Assembly (NCBI GenBank): GCA_947488655.1
Contig: CANKZZ010000006.1
Span: forward strand, 1-64,000
Length of the DNA: 64,000 nt
Direction: 5' to 3'
Source of the DNA: an uncultured Psychroserpens sp.
GTDB taxonomy: Bacteria > Bacteroidota > Bacteroidia > Flavobacteriales > Flavobacteriaceae
Below the pieces are notes generated by a model. The model was not told where the DNA came from and searched no databases. It worked only from the letters and a program-made list of their open reading frames with translations. Positions 1 through 7,612 of this stretch are shown piece after piece. Each line of letters opens with the position of its first letter. The stretch's first letter is position 1. A program made the translations under genes and the position numbers.

Positions 1-1353
1 GTATTAACCTTAACAACAGGACCTACATTTGATAGTGCAGATCTTGGAAGTTCAGAAGGTGTATTATTAGTAGGAGAAACAGCAACATACTTAGCAGCTT
101 ACGTTATCACACAAGATGATGTAGATGCAGGAGGCGTAAGTAATACCGTATTAGCATCAGGAGATAGTCCAGATGATTCTAATGTTACCGATGTTAGTGA
201 TGATCCAAACGATACAGAAAATGTAGATCCAGATAACGATGGTGATCCAGATGACCCAACAGATACTGTAATAACTTCAAATCCATTATTGGATATAGTT
301 AAAGTTGCAGATATTGAAGATAATGGAGATGGTGTTATTGGAGTTGATGACGTAATCACTTATACAATTACTGTAAATAACTCAGGAAATGTAACATTAA
401 CTAATGTTTCAATAGTAGACACATTTACAGATGCTAATGGCATTTCACTAACGTTAGATTCAGGACCAACTTATGTAAGTTCAGATCTTGGTAGTGTAGA
501 AGGTAGTTTACTTGTGGGAGAAACTGCGACATATACAGCAACATACACTATAACTCAAGCAGATGTCGATGCAGGTGGATTATTAAATAGTGTAGTTGGA
601 AGTGGTGTTGATCCAGACGGAACTACTACGACAGATACAAGTGATGATGGTGATGATACCGATGGTAATACTGAGGATGATCCAACTGAGACACTAACAG
701 ACTCTGATTTTGAATTATCTATAACTAAAGAATTAGATATATTAGAGCCAGTTATTGGTGATGAAGTTGTATTTACTATCACAATTGCTAATGACGGTTT
801 TGTTACAGCAACAGGAGTTGTAGTTGAGGAAGTTATCCCAAGTGGTTATACATTTGTTTCAGCATTAACAACTCAAGGAACATATTCTGATTTAGATGGC
901 GAGTGGTTAGTTGGACAATTAAACCCAGGTCAAGCCGAAGTATTAGAAATTAGAGTAACAGTGCTAGGGTTTGGAGAGTATTTAAACACTGCATCAATTA
1001 CTGAGTTTGTTGGAGGTGATGATCAAAACGAGGATAATAATACCGATTCAATTGGTGTAAGTCCTATTTGCCTTACAATTTATAATGAATTCTCTCCAAA
1101 TGGAGATGGTGTTAATGATTTCTTCAATATAGATTGTATAGAAACATTCCCAAATAATACATTAGAAATTTATAATAGATGGGGTAACATAGTTTATGAA
1201 GCTAAAGGCTACCGTAATGATTTTGATGGAACTTCTAATGGAAGAGCTGTATTAAATCAAGGAGATAAATTACCAGTAGGAACATATTATTATGTGATTG
1301 ACTTAGGTGATGGTTCTGAGCCAAGAGTAGGCTGGTTATACATTAACAGATAG
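1..1353 (+). CDS. C-terminal part of a large DUF11-repeat surface protein with type B T9SS sorting domain (5' partial)
   Basis: The reading frame is open from base 1 (V-L-T-L-T-T-G), so the Met at 289 is internal and the gene starts upstream of the window. The visible 450 residues hold DUF11-like adhesion repeats of about 148 residues: the block around bases 16-130 recurs around 460-580 with matching T-G-P-T, S-D-L-G-S, V-G-E-T-A-T-Y and D-V-D-A-G-G motifs. Acidic Asp-rich linkers join them. A further DUF11-type domain covers about 715-1045. The last ~90 residues (NEFSPNGDGVNDFF, IYNRWGNIVYEA, GTYYYVI, GWLYI) match the CHU_C / gliding-motility C-terminal domain that directs type B cargo through the type IX secretion system. 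Known of the family: secreted, surface-anchored adhesins. It directly precedes a PorP/SprF gene, the usual type B partner. Confidence 0.9.
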   Translation, partial: VLTLTTGPTFDSADLGSSEGVLLVGETATYLAAYVITQDDVDAGGVSNTVLASGDSPDDSNVTDVSDDPNDTENVDPDNDGDPDDPTDTVITSNPLLDIVKVADIEDNGDGVIGVDDVITYTITVNNSGNVTLTNVSIVDTFTDANGISLTLDSGPTYVSSDLGSVEGSLLVGETATYTATYTITQADVDAGGLLNSVVGSGVDPDGTTTTDTSDDGDDTDGNTEDDPTETLTDSDFELSITKELDILEPVIGDEVVFTITIANDGFVTATGVVVEEVIPSGYTFVSALTTQGTYSDLDGEWLVGQLNPGQAEVLEIRVTVLGFGEYLNTASITEFVGGDDQNEDNNTDSIGVSPICLTIYNEFSPNGDGVNDFFNIDCIETFPNNTLEIYNRWGNIVYEAKGYRNDFDGTSNGRAVLNQGDKLPVGTYYYVIDLGDGSEPRVGWLYINR

Positions 1354-1389
1354 ATAATTAATAAGGCAAGATTATAAAACAATATTAAA

Positions 1390-2322
1390 ATGATACAGAA
1401 AACATCATTATTAAAAGGATTAATACTATTAGTGTTTTGTGCACTGATGTTTAATACTAGTTTTGCGCAGCAAGACCCGCAGTATACTCAGTATATGTAT
1501 AATACTATGAGTGTGAATCCAGCTTATGCAGGACAACGAGAGGTGCTAAGTGTAACTGGCTTACATCGTACACAATGGGTAGGTATAGACGGAGCTCCAC
1601 AAACTCAAACATTGGGTATACATGCACCTTTAAGAAATGATAGAATAGGTCTAGGTCTATCTATTGTTAATGATGCTTTAGGTCCAGTAAACGAGTTTTA
1701 TATTGATGCTAACTTTTCATATACAATACAAGTTAGTGATAATAACACTAAATTATCATTTGGAGCCAAAGCAGGAATGCACGGTTTAACTTCAGATTGG
1801 AGTGAAGGTGTTATTCAACAAATTGGAGATCCTACTTTTGCAGACAATTTGAGTGTCTTTTCTCCTACAGTTGGAGCAGGTTTATACTTGCATAATCGTA
1901 AGTGGTATGTAGGGCTTTCTGTTCCAAATTTTTTGAGAACAGAGCATTTTGATGATAATCAAATATCAATTGCAAAAGAGCGTATGAATTATTATTTAAT
2001 TGCAGGTTATGTATTTGATTTGAGTGAAAAAACTAAGTTAAAACCAGCTGCATTAATAAAAGCGGTTTCAGGAGCTCCAATTATAGCAGATTTATCTGCA
2101 AATTTCTTATTCAATGATAAGTTAACACTTGGACTTGCTTGGAGATGGGATGACTCTGTAAGTGGCTTAGCAGGATTTCAGGTTACAGATGGATTGTACA
2201 TAGGTTATTCTTATGATGCTACCACAACTAATTTGAATAATTATAACAGTGGTTCTCATGAAATCATGTTACGTTTTGAGTTACAAAAAATAGGTAGAAT
2301 ATTATCACCAAGATTCTTCTAA
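1390..2322 (+). CDS. PorP/SprF family type IX secretion system membrane protein
   Basis: 310 residues with a signal peptide (hydrophobic stretch ending FNTSFAQQ) and the family hallmark QDPQYTQYMYN followed by NPAYAG and the LHRTQWVG segment. The remainder alternates as an outer-membrane beta barrel would and ends in a Phe (SPRFF), as barrel proteins usually do. Members of TIGR03519 sit in the outer membrane and are usually paired with one type B T9SS cargo; here the cargo is the protein ending 36 bases upstream and an OmpA protein follows 10 bases downstream, so the three genes look like one transcription unit. The role in attaching or exporting this adhesin is inferred from context. Confidence 0.93.
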   Translation: MIQKTSLLKGLILLVFCALMFNTSFAQQDPQYTQYMYNTMSVNPAYAGQREVLSVTGLHRTQWVGIDGAPQTQTLGIHAPLRNDRIGLGLSIVNDALGPVNEFYIDANFSYTIQVSDNNTKLSFGAKAGMHGLTSDWSEGVIQQIGDPTFADNLSVFSPTVGAGLYLHNRKWYVGLSVPNFLRTEHFDDNQISIAKERMNYYLIAGYVFDLSEKTKLKPAALIKAVSGAPIIADLSANFLFNDKLTLGLAWRWDDSVSGLAGFQVTDGLYIGYSYDATTTNLNNYNSGSHEIMLRFELQKIGRILSPRFF

Positions 2323-2332
2323 AAAAAAGATT

Positions 2333-4303
2333 ATGAAAAGACATAAAATTATATTTATTCTGGCGTTAAGTTTAGTTTTCTCATCAGGTTTTGCGCAAAA
2401 AGGTAAAGTGCGACAAGCAAATGAAGCTTATGACAATTTAGCGTATTTAAAAACCAGTGAGATTCTATTAGAAGTTGCTGAAAAAGGTTATACATCTGTT
2501 GATTTACTTCAAAAGTTAGCTAACTCTTTCTATTTTAATAACCAGATGGAACAGGCTGCTAAATGGTATGGTGAGTTAATGGCTAAAAATGAAATTTTAG
2601 ATCCAGAGTACTATTTTAGATATGCACAAGCTTTAAAATCTGTTGAAAATTATGAAGAGTCAGACAAATGGATGAAAAAGTTTGCCGATGCTGATCGTAG
2701 TGATTTGAGAGGTAGAGCATTTAGTTCAACTGTAGATTATTTAGCAATGATTGACGAAGCTAGTAGAGAACTTGAAGTTAAAAATTTAGACATTAATACT
2801 GATGTTTCAGATTTTGGTACAAATCAATACCAAAATCAATTAATTTTTGCGTCTTCTCGTGGAGGCGGAAAAAAGTATAAATGGAACGAGCAACCTTACT
2901 TAGATCTATTTTCCGCAGAAAAACAAGATAATGGTAGCTACGGGAATGTTGAGAAATTAGACAGTGAAATTAATTCAAAATACCATGAGTCTACAGTAGC
3001 TTTTACTCCAGATGATATGGTAATGTATTTTACAAGAAATAACTATTTCAACAAAAAATATAAAAAGAGTGAAGATGGAACCAATCGTCTAAAATTATTT
3101 AGAGCTACACTAAATGATGATGGTGAGTGGGATGACATAGAGCCTGTGCATTTTAATAGCGATGAGTATAGTGTTGCCCATCCTACTATTAACGTACAAG
3201 GAACAAAATTATATTTTGCGTCAGATATGGAAGGTACTTTAGGCATGTCAGACATTTTTGTTGTAGACATCAATGAAGATGGTACACTTGGTGAGCCAGA
3301 GAATCTTGGTCCAAATCTTAATACAGAAGGACAAGAGACGTTTCCGTTTATTAATTCAGATGGAGATTTATATTTATCATCAAATGGGTTTAACGGTTTA
3401 GGTGGATTAGATGTTTTTGTTATAAGAGACTTTGAAAACAAGAAAGAATTAAGCCAACCAATGGCATTAGAAAATGTTGGACGACCAATAAATAGTCCTA
3501 TGGATGATTTTGGTTACTATGAAAATTTAGGAACTAAAGAAGGTTTCTTCACATCAAACAGAGATGGAGGTAAAGGTGATGATGATATATACACGTTTAC
3601 AGTACCAGAATGTGCACAAGTAGTAGAAGGAACAGTTAAAGATAAAAATACACTAGAATTATTACCTGGTGCAGTAGTAACTTTATTTGATGCAGAAGGT
3701 AATAAATTACAAGAAGTTACTGCAGGAGACGATGCAACTTATAAATTTGAAGATTTAGCATGTGAAACAGAATTTTTAATACGTGGTGAAAAAGCAACTT
3801 ATGCATCAGATGAAAAACGTTTTTCAACACCTAGAAAAAAACAAAAATTAGAGATAGAATTATTGTTGGAGCAAGATGAAGTGGAGTTAGAACCATGTGC
3901 AGATTTAGCTAAGATTTTAGATATTCCTATTATTTATTTCGATTTTGATAAATTTAATATTAGAAGAGATGCAGAGGTAGAGTTACAAAAAGTGTTAGCA
4001 GTACTTAACAAATACCCAACGATGACAATTGATATTCGTAGTCATACAGATTGTAGAGGTACAGCAAGTTATAATGAGCGTCTATCAAACAATAGAGCAC
4101 AATCTACACGTAAATACTTAATAAAGAATGGTGTTGAAGCAGATCGCCTAACAGCTAAAGGTTATGGAGAGTCACGTTTAGTTAACGATTGTGGTTGTGA
4201 ACCAACTAACGATTCTAACTGTAGCGAAGCAGAACACCAATTAAATAGACGTAGTGAATTTATCATCACAGGTATTAATGGTGTAAAATGTCCTGAGAAT
4301 TAA
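2333..4303 (+). CDS. OmpA family protein with TPR-like, PD40 and carboxypeptidase-regulatory-like domains
   Basis: 656 residues. Signal peptide ends at about residue 21 (SSGFAQKG). Residues ~25-150 are helical and TPR-like, ~150-420 contain WD40-like PD40 beta-propeller repeats (FASSRGGG, YFASDMEG, LYLSSNGF, FTSNRDGG), ~430-500 resemble a CarboxypepD_reg domain (VVEGTVKDKNT), and ~535-650 form an OmpA C-terminal domain (IYFDFDKFNIR, RSHTDCRGTASYNERLSNNRA) that binds peptidoglycan. The arrangement is typical of the OmpA proteins that follow PorP/SprF genes in Flavobacteriaceae, where they are thought to link the secretion or surface complex to the cell wall. A strong hairpin terminator follows and closes the three-gene unit. 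Confidence 0.93.
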   Translation: MKRHKIIFILALSLVFSSGFAQKGKVRQANEAYDNLAYLKTSEILLEVAEKGYTSVDLLQKLANSFYFNNQMEQAAKWYGELMAKNEILDPEYYFRYAQALKSVENYEESDKWMKKFADADRSDLRGRAFSSTVDYLAMIDEASRELEVKNLDINTDVSDFGTNQYQNQLIFASSRGGGKKYKWNEQPYLDLFSAEKQDNGSYGNVEKLDSEINSKYHESTVAFTPDDMVMYFTRNNYFNKKYKKSEDGTNRLKLFRATLNDDGEWDDIEPVHFNSDEYSVAHPTINVQGTKLYFASDMEGTLGMSDIFVVDINEDGTLGEPENLGPNLNTEGQETFPFINSDGDLYLSSNGFNGLGGLDVFVIRDFENKKELSQPMALENVGRPINSPMDDFGYYENLGTKEGFFTSNRDGGKGDDDIYTFTVPECAQVVEGTVKDKNTLELLPGAVVTLFDAEGNKLQEVTAGDDATYKFEDLACETEFLIRGEKATYASDEKRFSTPRKKQKLEIELLLEQDEVELEPCADLAKILDIPIIYFDFDKFNIRRDAEVELQKVLAVLNKYPTMTIDIRSHTDCRGTASYNERLSNNRAQSTRKYLIKNGVEADRLTAKGYGESRLVNDCGCEPTNDSNCSEAEHQLNRRSEFIITGINGVKCPEN

Positions 4304-4335
4304 TCAAGACCTTTAAATCCTATTAAATAAAAGTT

Positions 4336-4365
4336 AAAAGCTGTCTTTTTCAAGACAGCTTTTTC
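4336..4365 (+). terminator. intrinsic terminator after the OmpA gene
   Basis: A 12-bp stem AAAAGCTGTCTT / AAGACAGCTTTT with a four-base loop, followed by further T residues, lies 32 bases after the OmpA stop codon. Confidence 0.85.
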
Positions 4366-4409
4366 ATTTGTGATGGTTTTATGAAATTTAGTTGTTATTT
4401 TTGTTAGCT

Positions 4410-4934
4410 ATGATAGAAGAACATGTAATTCTTGTTAATGATAAAGATGAGCAAATAGGTACAATGCCTAAATTAGAAGCTCATGAAAAAGCGTTATTAC
4501 ATCGTGCATTTTCGGTATTTATATTTAATGACCAAAATGAATTGATGTTACAGCAACGCGCTAAGCACAAATACCATTCTCCGTTGTTATGGACCAATAC
4601 ATGCTGTAGCCACCAAAGAGTAGGTGAAAGTAATTTAGAAGCAGGAAAACGTCGTTTAATGGAAGAAATGGGCTTTGTTGTAGATTTAAAAGAAACCATT
4701 TCTTTTATTTATAAAGCTCCCTTTGATAATGGCCTAACAGAGCATGAGTATGATCATGTCATGATTGGTCATTTTAACAAAGAACCTATTATTAATCCAG
4801 ACGAAGTAGAAGCTTGGAAATGGATGCCTTTAGAGAGCGTTAAAGTGGATATAGAATTGCATCCAGATATCTATACAGAGTGGTTTAAAATCATTTTTGA
4901 TAAGTTTTATGAACACATAAATATCACCAAATAA
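4410..4934 (+). CDS. idi: isopentenyl-diphosphate delta-isomerase, type I
   Basis: Nudix-fold isomerase that interconverts isopentenyl and dimethylallyl diphosphate for isoprenoid, quinone and carotenoid synthesis. With the ATG at 4410 the protein has 174 residues, a normal length. The catalytic cysteine lies in WTNTCCSHQR (C66) and the Nudix-like helix in RRLMEEMGF; the acidic metal/catalytic site is in LTEHEYDHV. A longer reading beginning at a TTG (4392) was rejected because family N-termini match MIEEHVILV. A TAnnTTTG-like element (4396-4403) ends seven bases before the ATG, so the mRNA could be nearly leaderless, but a correctly spaced -33 box is not evident. The next gene starts directly after the stop codon, suggesting co-transcription. 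Confidence 0.93.
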   Translation: MIEEHVILVNDKDEQIGTMPKLEAHEKALLHRAFSVFIFNDQNELMLQQRAKHKYHSPLLWTNTCCSHQRVGESNLEAGKRRLMEEMGFVVDLKETISFIYKAPFDNGLTEHEYDHVMIGHFNKEPIINPDEVEAWKWMPLESVKVDIELHPDIYTEWFKIIFDKFYEHINITK

Positions 4935-5345
4935 ATGAGAGTTACAGTTAGTAGAAAAGCCCATTTTAATGCAGCCCATCGATTATATCGTAAAGATTGG
5001 AGCTTTGAAAAGAATGATGAAATCTTCGGAAAATGTAACAATCCAAACTATCATGGTCATAATTATGAACTTATTGTAAGTGTTACAGGAGAAATAAATC
5101 CAGAAACTGGCTATGTCATTGATATGAAAATTTTAAAAGACATAATTAAAGCCGAAGTAGAAGACGCGTTTGATCATAAAAACCTTAATGTAGAAGTTCC
5201 AGAGTTTAAAACTCTTAACCCTACAGCCGAAAACATAGTTGTAGTAATTTATAATAAAATCAAGCCAAAATTGGATAATGATTTAGATGTTGAAGTTACC
5301 CTTTATGAAACACCACGCAACTTTGTAAGCTATACAGGATCATGA
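4935..5345 (+). CDS. 6-pyruvoyl-tetrahydropterin / 6-carboxytetrahydropterin synthase family protein
   Basis: 136 residues, full length for the family. Zinc ligands are visible as H15 (NAAHRL) and the HGH at residues 40-42; the catalytic Cys is C34 in CNNPNYHGHNY and the Asp-His pair is D80-H81 (FDHKNLN). A C-x5-HGH spacing is that of PTPS proper (eukaryotic and some bacterial enzymes), whereas E. coli-type QueD has C-x3-HGH. The substrate is dihydroneopterin triphosphate, leading to a pterin or to queuosine precursors; which one cannot be decided here because no other queuosine or biopterin gene is nearby. It starts directly after the idi stop and overlaps manA by four bases (ATGA), so translation is probably coupled. 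Confidence 0.88.
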   Translation: MRVTVSRKAHFNAAHRLYRKDWSFEKNDEIFGKCNNPNYHGHNYELIVSVTGEINPETGYVIDMKILKDIIKAEVEDAFDHKNLNVEVPEFKTLNPTAENIVVVIYNKIKPKLDNDLDVEVTLYETPRNFVSYTGS

Positions 5346-6313
5346 AAAAGGTTAATTATCCATTAAAATTCCATCCAATATTAAAAGATAAAATTTGGGG
5401 AGGTCAAAAGTTAAAAACACTTTTGAATAAACAATTTAGCTCACCAAATGCTGGCGAAAGTTGGGAGTTAAGTGATGTAGAAGGAGATACATCAATAGTC
5501 TCTAATGGAAGTTTAGAGGGGCTAACTCTGAAAGAATTACTAGAAAAATATAAAGCAGATTTAATAGGTCATAAAAACTATAAAGTCTTTAAAAATAAAT
5601 TTCCACTATTAATAAAATTTATTGACGCTAAGCAAGACTTATCCATACAACTCCATCCTAATGATGAGTTAGCAGCAAAACGTCATAATTCCTTCGGAAA
5701 AACAGAAATGTGGTATGTCATGCAAGCAGATGATGATGCTAATTTGATTGTTGGTTTCAATCAACAAATGACTCAAAAAAAATATTTAGAACACCTCAAA
5801 AATAAGACACTTACAGAAATTTTAAATTTTGATAAAGTAAAAACAGGAGATACTTATTTTATAGAAGTTGGTCGCGTACATGCAATAGGAGCAGGAGTTA
5901 TGCTCGCTGAAATACAGCAAACAAGTGATATAACTTATAGAGTTTATGATTGGGATCGAGTAGATGAGCAAGGCAATGAAAGAGATTTGCACAATGACTT
6001 AGCCATCGATGCTTTTAATTTTGATATGCCAGATAATTATAGAGTTAATTATAATAAAGATCAAAATAGTACTAATAATATGGTAAGCTGTCCATATTTT
6101 ACAACAAATTTTCTCCATATCACTGAGCCTGTTTTAAAATTAAATAATAAAGATTCATTTTTTATTTATATATGTGTAGAAGGAGAAGCTTTGATAGAAA
6201 CAGAAACGTCATCAGAGTTTATAAATAAGGGAGAAACTATATTGCTACCAGCAATAGTAGAAACCTATAAAATAACTTCTTCTAATGCGAAACTATTAGA
6301 AGTTTATGTTTAA
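5342..6313 (+). CDS. manA: mannose-6-phosphate isomerase, class I
   Basis: 323 residues, close to the usual length of short bacterial type I enzymes. It interconverts mannose-6-phosphate and fructose-6-phosphate, feeding GDP-mannose and surface polysaccharide synthesis. Visible signatures: KIWGG near the N-terminus, the cupin metal site in SIQLHPND with the partner Glu in KTEMWYV, and the second metal/active-site segment EVGRVHAIGAG. A C-terminal cupin-like half follows. It overlaps the upstream PTPS-family gene by ATGA. The genes share a transcript rather than an obvious pathway. Confidence 0.92.
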   Translation: MKKVNYPLKFHPILKDKIWGGQKLKTLLNKQFSSPNAGESWELSDVEGDTSIVSNGSLEGLTLKELLEKYKADLIGHKNYKVFKNKFPLLIKFIDAKQDLSIQLHPNDELAAKRHNSFGKTEMWYVMQADDDANLIVGFNQQMTQKKYLEHLKNKTLTEILNFDKVKTGDTYFIEVGRVHAIGAGVMLAEIQQTSDITYRVYDWDRVDEQGNERDLHNDLAIDAFNFDMPDNYRVNYNKDQNSTNNMVSCPYFTTNFLHITEPVLKLNNKDSFFIYICVEGEALIETETSSEFINKGETILLPAIVETYKITSSNAKLLEVYV

Positions 6314-6344
6314 TTTTGTCGCGAATTAATATATAAGTAAGATT

Positions 6345-6614
6345 ATGGCAAATATTAGAGACCTTAAAAAAGACATCAATTTTGTTTTAGGTGATATTAT
6401 AGAAGCAGTTTATGTTTGGGAATATACTAATACAGACAAAGACACTAAAGAAAGTGAGGCTATTATAGATGAGGCTATCGTAACTTTTGACGAATTAATA
6501 GCTAGAGTAAATGATAGAAGTGCAGAAAATAAAAAAGCACATTTTAAAGCGATTAATAACGACCTAGAAACAAAGGGACGTGCATTAATTGAAAAATTGA
6601 ATAAATTAAACTAA
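6345..6614 (+). CDS. small conserved-looking helical protein of unknown function
   Basis: 89 residues beginning MANIRDLKKDINFVLGDII, with no signal peptide, no membrane segment and no Cys. It reads as one or two long amphipathic helices rich in Lys, Glu and Asp. It follows manA by 31 bases on the same strand and could be the last gene of that transcript. I do not recognise a domain. Codon use matches its neighbours, so it looks native and expressed. Confidence 0.75.
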   Translation: MANIRDLKKDINFVLGDIIEAVYVWEYTNTDKDTKESEAIIDEAIVTFDELIARVNDRSAENKKAHFKAINNDLETKGRALIEKLNKLN

Positions 6615-6630
6615 ATTTTTTCAAAGAGTG

Positions 6631-6661
6631 TTTGCAAATTAAAATAGCAATATTATATTTG
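6631..6661 (+). promoter_or_regulatory. Bacteroidota-type promoter of tRNA-Thr
   Basis: TTTG at 6631-6634 is separated by exactly 19 bases from TATATTTG at 6654-6661, a perfect match to the primary sigma-factor consensus TTTG-N19-TAnnTTTG. The tRNA starts 14 bases downstream. Confidence 0.85.
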
Positions 6662-6674
6662 CCGACGCTTAATT

Positions 6675-6748
6675 GCCGATGTAGCTCAGCTGGCTAGAGC
6701 AGCTGATTTGTAATCAGCAGGTCGTGGGTTCGAGTCCCTCCATCGGCT
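6675..6748 (+). tRNA. tRNA-Thr (anticodon TGT)
   Basis: A complete cloverleaf of 74 nt: acceptor GCCGATG pairs with CATCGGC, anticodon stem GCTGA/TCAGC closes the loop TTTGTAA with anticodon TGT (reads ACA), and the T-arm loop contains GGTTCGAGTC. The 3' CCA is not encoded. A consensus promoter precedes it and a terminator follows at once, so it is a single-gene transcript. Confidence 0.97.
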
Positions 6749-6762
6749 CTAAGTTTTTAGAA

Positions 6763-6796
6763 AGTCTCAATCTTTATGATTGGGACTTTTTTTTTT
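6763..6796 (+). terminator. intrinsic terminator after tRNA-Thr
   Basis: Nine-bp stem GTCTCAATC / GATTGGGAC (one G-U pair) with a five-base loop, followed by a run of more than ten T residues. Confidence 0.9.
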
Positions 6797-6821
6797 GGCT
6801 AAGCTTAATTTATAAACAAAA

Positions 6822-6852
6822 AAAAATCCTAAACATTTTGTTTAGGATTTTT
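6822..6852 (-). terminator. terminator of the DUF4369 lipoprotein gene (bidirectional hairpin)
   Basis: Stem AAAAATCCTAAAC / GTTTAGGATTTTT with loop ATTTT lies 22 bases beyond the stop of the minus-strand gene; the T-tracts on both strands let it work in both directions. Confidence 0.85.
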
Positions 6853-6873
6853 GATAGTTATTAGCTTAGATAA

Positions 6874-7563
6874 TTACTCTGCTTTACGTAAATCTATCAA
6901 TTCTTTCAACTTTTTACCATATAAAGAGGATTTTACTTTATCTGTTAAAGCATTATAAATCTCTTCTAAGAATTTTACACTTGTATTTGGTACTTCGCTT
7001 ATTGCTAAATATGGCGATACTTCGCTATCTGGATGATTTACTGCAAAGTTTATTGTATATAAATATTTACGCTTTATGAGCTTATTGTAATTGTCTTCAA
7101 AAGATACAGTTGTATCTTTTGCTTTACTAGCCTCAAGGCTTTCTTGAATGAGTTCTAGATTTTTATCACTAAATTTTGACATCATCACTAAATACTCTTC
7201 TAAGGTTTCTTGTTGTGCAGAACCTTTAATTGTTGCATCGTAGTTAAAGTTTTTTAACGTAGAATTTACTTCAGTTATTCCTTTATCTGCAAAAAACACG
7301 ACTGTTCCCTCATCATTATCATTTTTATCTAGCTTTAAAAATAATATTTCTGGCTCAGTAAGGTTGGCATGTAATTCGAAATTAGGACTACCATTTATTG
7401 CTAATGAATCTATTGTTTCCATTAGAGTATCATTTTGTCTTTGTAAATAAACGGTACCTTTTTTTAATCCCTTGACGTGCCCTTTGAGCGTAAAATCGTG
7501 AGTTTTATCATTTCCGCAGGAAATAAAAATTATTGCGAATAATAGAATGTAAAAATGCTTCAT
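6874..7563 (-). CDS. DUF4369 domain lipoprotein
   Basis: 229 residues. The N-terminus is a lipoprotein signal (hydrophobic run ending FISCGND, acylated Cys at about residue 16). Residues ~24-130 match DUF4369, the beta-rich domain often found at the N-terminus of Bacteroidota periplasmic thioredoxin-like proteins (FTLKGHVKGLKKGTVYLQ, DSLAINGSPNFEL). The C-terminal half is helical and carries no CXXC thioredoxin motif, so this is the stand-alone form. Role unknown; probably anchored to the outer membrane facing the periplasm. It is transcribed alone, with its own terminator. Confidence 0.85.
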   Translation of the reverse strand: MKHFYILLFAIIFISCGNDKTHDFTLKGHVKGLKKGTVYLQRQNDTLMETIDSLAINGSPNFELHANLTEPEILFLKLDKNDNDEGTVVFFADKGITEVNSTLKNFNYDATIKGSAQQETLEEYLVMMSKFSDKNLELIQESLEASKAKDTTVSFEDNYNKLIKRKYLYTINFAVNHPDSEVSPYLAISEVPNTSVKFLEEIYNALTDKVKSSLYGKKLKELIDLRKAE

Positions 7564-7612
7564 TACGTTTTAATTTTGTGAGCGCAAATATGACATAAAT
7601 ATTTTTTAAATA

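Noticed and set aside
3043-3441. 132-codon minus-strand ORF inside the OmpA gene
   Set aside because: Lies wholly opposite a well-supported coding region and shows no domain; the same holds for the other long antisense frames in 7.6-9.4 kb and 48.4-48.8 kb.
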